From assembly GCA_900751785.1 (NCBI GenBank), contig CAADSM010000070.1:1-26363 (forward strand): DNA of 26,363 bases, in the 5' to 3' direction. Origin of the DNA: Lachnospiraceae bacterium (GTDB taxonomy: Bacteria > Bacillota > Clostridia > Lachnospirales > Lachnospiraceae). Position 1 is the first letter of the stretch; each line of letters starts with the position of its first letter. Under the pieces are notes generated by a model. The model was not told the DNA's origin, ran no database searches, and saw only the letters and a list, made by a program, of their open reading frames with translations. The position numbers and the translations under genes were made by a program. Below are positions 23,991 through 26,363 of this stretch, piece by piece.

Positions 23991-24275
23991 TCAAAACAAA
24001 TACTGATCTGCCTCATCGACATCAGCCAGATAATTTTTAAGGAGTTTTCCGATACTGTTCCCAATTTCATCCAAGTTTCCTTGAAGCTTTCTGGCAAACA
24101 CGGTATATACCATCAATGCTTCTGACATCTCTCCATCTTGTATCGCAGTCATCGGCACAGTATTCAGAATCTGAATATATCTGTCCACTATGGAATCCAT
24201 CCTCAAAAAACTTGTCATAATATTCTCAGCTTCCGCCTTGATATACTCCTCATCCACGATCATATTATTCGCCAT
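23991..24275 (-). CDS. WXG100-like small helical protein
   Basis: A 94-aa helical protein (MANNMIVDEEYIKAEAENI) ending DVDEADQYLF. I start at ATG 24275, where GTGAGG lies about 5 bases upstream; the ATG 7 codons earlier has no ribosome site. Its C-terminal motif is shared with the 110-aa protein at 20343-20675. It opens the partner-partner-effector-lipoprotein set of the metalloprotease module. Confidence 0.65.
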   Translation of the reverse strand: MANNMIVDEEYIKAEAENIMTSFLRMDSIVDRYIQILNTVPMTAIQDGEMSEALMVYTVFARKLQGNLDEIGNSIGKLLKNYLADVDEADQYLF

Positions 24276-24349
24276 CGCGCCCTCACTCCCTTCCATCTTA
24301 CCGGATCATGATCTGTTTTTATTTTACATAGATCGAGTCCAGTATCGTC

Positions 24350-24772
24350 CTACTCATAACTTGCCTCCCACTCCTCTTGGCCAAAAGTAATCGAATCATC
24401 CGGCAGCACTCCCTGCGCAACTGCATTGCCTGTATGGCAGTTTTCTATAGTGACTTCTACACTCCAATCGCTGTTTCCGCTCTCAATGATCCCATTTAAA
24501 GCATACATGGATGTCACTCCCATCAGCATCTTAGCCTGAACACCGCTTTCTATCGATTCATCATATCGGTACACTACACCGCTGAAATCGTCTTTTTCTT
24601 CCGCTGTCTCTTCGGCATCATTCCCCGTAAAGTCAAGATATGACGCCGGGATCGTGATCTCTGTAACTTTATCTTCTTCCGTATCATTATCTGACGGCAC
24701 ATGCTGTCCCTTAGGTGCACATGCTGTAAGCATCATAACTGCCGTAAGTAATATTGCCGCTATTTTTTTCAT
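24350..24772 (-). CDS. small lipoprotein (intact paralogue of the neighbouring gene)
   Basis: A 140-aa lipoprotein: MKKIAAILLTAVMMLTAC with lipobox LTAC, an acidic linker and a mature domain with GVVYRYDESIESGVQAKML, ALNGIIESGNSDWSVEV, NCHTGNAVAQG and ITFGQEEWEASYE. The last 80 residues align with the protein at 24803-25336, so the pair arose by duplication. Function unknown; surface-anchored, in the effector operon, so an immunity or accessory role is possible. Confidence 0.7.
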   Translation of the reverse strand: MKKIAAILLTAVMMLTACAPKGQHVPSDNDTEEDKVTEITIPASYLDFTGNDAEETAEEKDDFSGVVYRYDESIESGVQAKMLMGVTSMYALNGIIESGNSDWSVEVTIENCHTGNAVAQGVLPDDSITFGQEEWEASYE

Positions 24773-24802
24773 TCTCTGCCATCCTGCTCTTTATACTATG
24801 CT

Positions 24803-25424
24803 TTATTCGTAGCTTGCCTTCCACTCCGCTTCCCCGAAAGTAAGGGATGCGCCCGGGAATGTCCCCTGCACTACTGTTTTTCCTGTATGGCAGTTGACAA
24901 TACTGGCATCTACGCTCCAGTCACTGTTATTTGTCTCGATAATTCCATTCATAACATAAATCGAGGTCAGCGAGACTAAGATTTTTGCCTGCAGGATCCC
25001 ATCAATATTTTCATCGTATTTATAGATGACTTTGCTGTAATCGCTGCTCAGTTCACAGGAGTACTCTGAATTTTCTTCTTCAACCTGATCCAGAATATCA
25101 TCTATATTCTTCTGGTTCATCTCGATCAGAGCTTCTCTTTGTTCCTCTGTAACCTCCAGCACAAGACTGTCTCCGACCTCTCTGACATCAGTGCAGTACT
25201 TCTCAAATGCTTCTTTGTTGTCCTGAAGGTCTGTATTGGCAAACTCAAAAAGCGAGCCCGGCAGGGTGATTTCTATCGTCTCCTGCTGTTCTGTGTCCCC
25301 GTTCACATTTTTCAGATTATCTGAAGGATTTCCCACACACGCAGTACACGCAAAAAGCTATTGCTGCTAACAGAATTGCCGGTAATAAATGCTTTACTTT
25401 TTTATTTTTCAAATTCGCATCCAT
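24803..25424 (-). pseudogene. lipoprotein gene with a frameshift in its signal peptide
   Basis: From ATG 25424 (GGAGG 10 bases upstream) the frame reads a basic, hydrophobic signal start (MDANLKNKKVKHLLPAILLA) and soon stops. In another frame, from GTG 25336, 177 residues follow (VGNPSDNLKNVNG onward) that are homologous to the lipoprotein at 24350-24772, sharing NSDWSV, NCHTG and a similar ASYE end. Removing one T from the T5 run at 25352-25356 joins both parts into a normal lipoprotein, giving AFACTACVGNPSD with a lipobox-like CTAC. Either a sequencing error, a real inactivation or a slippage switch. Its first base is the last base of the upstream YwqH-like stop codon. Confidence 0.7.
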
Positions 25425-25867
25425 CACGCATTCGCCTCCTCTGCTTCTGCTGCCAGTGTTTCCCGCAGCCGCGCTTCCCAGTATGCCTTGTTCGAACGCG
25501 CAGATGCGATCTTACTTTCACAGTTATCTATCTTTTCAAGAACTTCCCGCATCTTTCCCGAAACTTTCTGACCGGCCTCCGACAGCCCTTCATAACTGCG
25601 GCTGAACATCTGTCCGGTCAGAAGTTCCTGCATTCCCGCACAATATACCGGATAAATCCGGTTGCGCTGCGGCATTGCCGCAAGCGCAGCCAGATTCTTC
25701 TGCCGAAGCGCCTGCCGGTCTCCGAAGCTTGTCTGAAGCCCCGTCACCTTTGTTTTCAGCCGGTCCAGTTCGTCCAGATCCTTCTCCAGCTGTAATTTTT
25801 CTCTGTTATACTCATCAATGAGTCCTTCATAGTAACGTATCTTCGCTCTGATCTCTCCTGATGTCAT
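25424..25867 (-). CDS. YwqH/DUF5082-like coiled-coil protein
   Basis: A 147-aa coiled-coil protein (MTSGEIRAKIRYYEGLIDEY, LQLEKDLDELDRLKTKV) with a mid-part YCAGMQELLTGQMFSRSYEGL and an Ala/Glu-rich tail. Homologous in plan and in scattered residues to the gene at 21211-21651. ATG 25867 has AGAGGA upstream. It follows the membrane protein by 14 bases. Such proteins accompany LXG effectors in Firmicutes; the biochemical role is unknown. Confidence 0.65.
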   Translation of the reverse strand: MTSGEIRAKIRYYEGLIDEYNREKLQLEKDLDELDRLKTKVTGLQTSFGDRQALRQKNLAALAAMPQRNRIYPVYCAGMQELLTGQMFSRSYEGLSEAGQKVSGKMREVLEKIDNCESKIASARSNKAYWEARLRETLAAEAEEANA

Positions 25868-25881
25868 ATCACCACTTCCTC

Positions 25882-26343
25882 TCAGCGCATCGACACAGCC
25901 CGTCCGGTATGCTCATAATACACAAGAACCGCAGTTGTATTTCCCGCCAATCTCGTCCTCGTATAGTCATCTGCTGATATTTCCACACGGATCCTTTCCC
26001 CCTGAGGATCCGTCCCCAGCAGATAATAGTGATGTGAGAAAATGCCGGTATGTGCCTGGCTTTCACTTACTTCTATATCCGTCAGCATGACCGTCTTCGT
26101 GCCGGACACCAGATCGGCAGCAAGATCCTTCGTAAACCACAGGCAGACCGCCGCACAGACAGCTGCGATGATCACGCCTGCTGTTTTGGTACTTTTCTCC
26201 CCTGTCTTCCAGTTATGTATGACCCGCACGACCACATAGATGCACACGATCCATATGACTGATATACTGCACAGTTCATCCAGCAGGACAAGCTCTCCTG
26301 TCTTGGGCAGCAGCAGACCGGCTGGCACCGCCGGCCGGGACAA
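25882..26343 (-). CDS. small membrane protein, start uncertain, possibly cut by window edge
   Basis: Up to 153 aa, with two hydrophobic segments (ISVIWIVCIYVVVRVI and TAGVIIAAVCAAVCLWF) and a C-terminal soluble part (HHYYLLGTDPQGERIRVEI, then VLVYYEHTGRAVSMR). The called start is TTG 26343, next to an A18 run on the plus strand, with no ribosome site, and the frame is open to the right edge. No internal start is clearly better. Function unknown. Confidence 0.5.
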   Translation of the reverse strand: MSRPAVPAGLLLPKTGELVLLDELCSISVIWIVCIYVVVRVIHNWKTGEKSTKTAGVIIAAVCAAVCLWFTKDLAADLVSGTKTVMLTDIEVSESQAHTGIFSHHYYLLGTDPQGERIRVEISADDYTRTRLAGNTTAVLVYYEHTGRAVSMR

Positions 26344-26359
26344 AAAAAAAAAAAAAAAA
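26342..26359. repeat. homopolymer of 18 A at the right edge
   Basis: Eighteen A on the plus strand (T on the minus strand), 4 bases from the window end. It may be the U tract of a terminator for a gene to the right, or an assembly edge. Confidence 0.8.
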
Positions 26360-26363
26360 CACA

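Overview
The window looks like chromosomal DNA of an anaerobic gut Firmicute, most likely Lachnospiraceae (Clostridia). The reasons are G+C near 50% by eye, strong GGAGG ribosome sites, sigma-A type promoters, VanR/OmpR-type two-component systems with Clostridia-style kinases, a vanG-type operon, a Firmicute 'holin-like' type I toxin and a type VII (Esx/LXG-style) effector island. I cannot fix the genus. No rRNA, tRNA, insertion sequence or CRISPR array was seen.

Layout. (1) 188-3417, minus strand: a polyamine operon speA-speE-speB (arginine to agmatine to putrescine, plus an aminopropyl transferase). Its leader carries a start-stop codon pair and a terminator-like hairpin directly in front of the speA ribosome site. 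(2) 3792-9146, minus strand: an OmpR-type response regulator, a very large sensor kinase (about 868 aa) and a heparinase II/III-family protein in one tight operon. (3) 9147-10031: an intergenic region with a type I toxin gene of 29 codons, a convergent antisense RNA with a perfect consensus promoter, a long 5'/3' inverted repeat, short tandem repeats and a likely activator-controlled promoter. (4) 10032-13311, plus strand: a decayed vanG-type glycopeptide-resistance operon. The ligase gene vanG and the peptidase gene vanXY have been joined by one internal deletion that removed the second half of vanG and the first part of vanXY. The two serine-racemase genes, vanTm (membrane) and vanTr (racemase), remain intact and separate, as in vanL. 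vanTr carries a 36-bp in-frame tandem repeat. (5) 13397-15179, minus: an ECF sigma factor and its membrane anti-sigma partner. (6) 15438-17178, minus: a kinase-regulator pair with a good promoter and terminator.

(7) 17445 to the right edge, minus strand: about 9 kb of tightly packed genes that read as a two-effector type VII secretion island. One effector is a GHSKGGN lipase (572 aa) with the enzyme at the N-terminus and a helical, LXG-like segment at the C-terminus, the reverse of the usual order and like the TslA lipase of Staphylococcus. The other (441 aa) has a short helical N-terminus and a HESGH zinc-metalloprotease domain whose C-terminal block resembles anthrax lethal factor. Each effector has two small helical partner genes upstream and an adjacent lipoprotein that is the natural immunity candidate. 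Two YwqH/DUF5082-like coiled-coil proteins, a further coiled-coil protein, a pair of paralogous lipoproteins (one with a single-base frameshift in its signal peptide) and a small membrane protein complete the island. No secretion-machine gene (EssC, EsaA, EssB) is present in the window, so secretion must rely on genes elsewhere.

The most notable items are the metalloprotease/lipoprotein module, the reverse-order lipase module, the vanG-vanXY deletion scar, the type I toxin-antitoxin locus and the putative start-stop attenuator ahead of speA. All family calls come from reading motifs; no database search was run.
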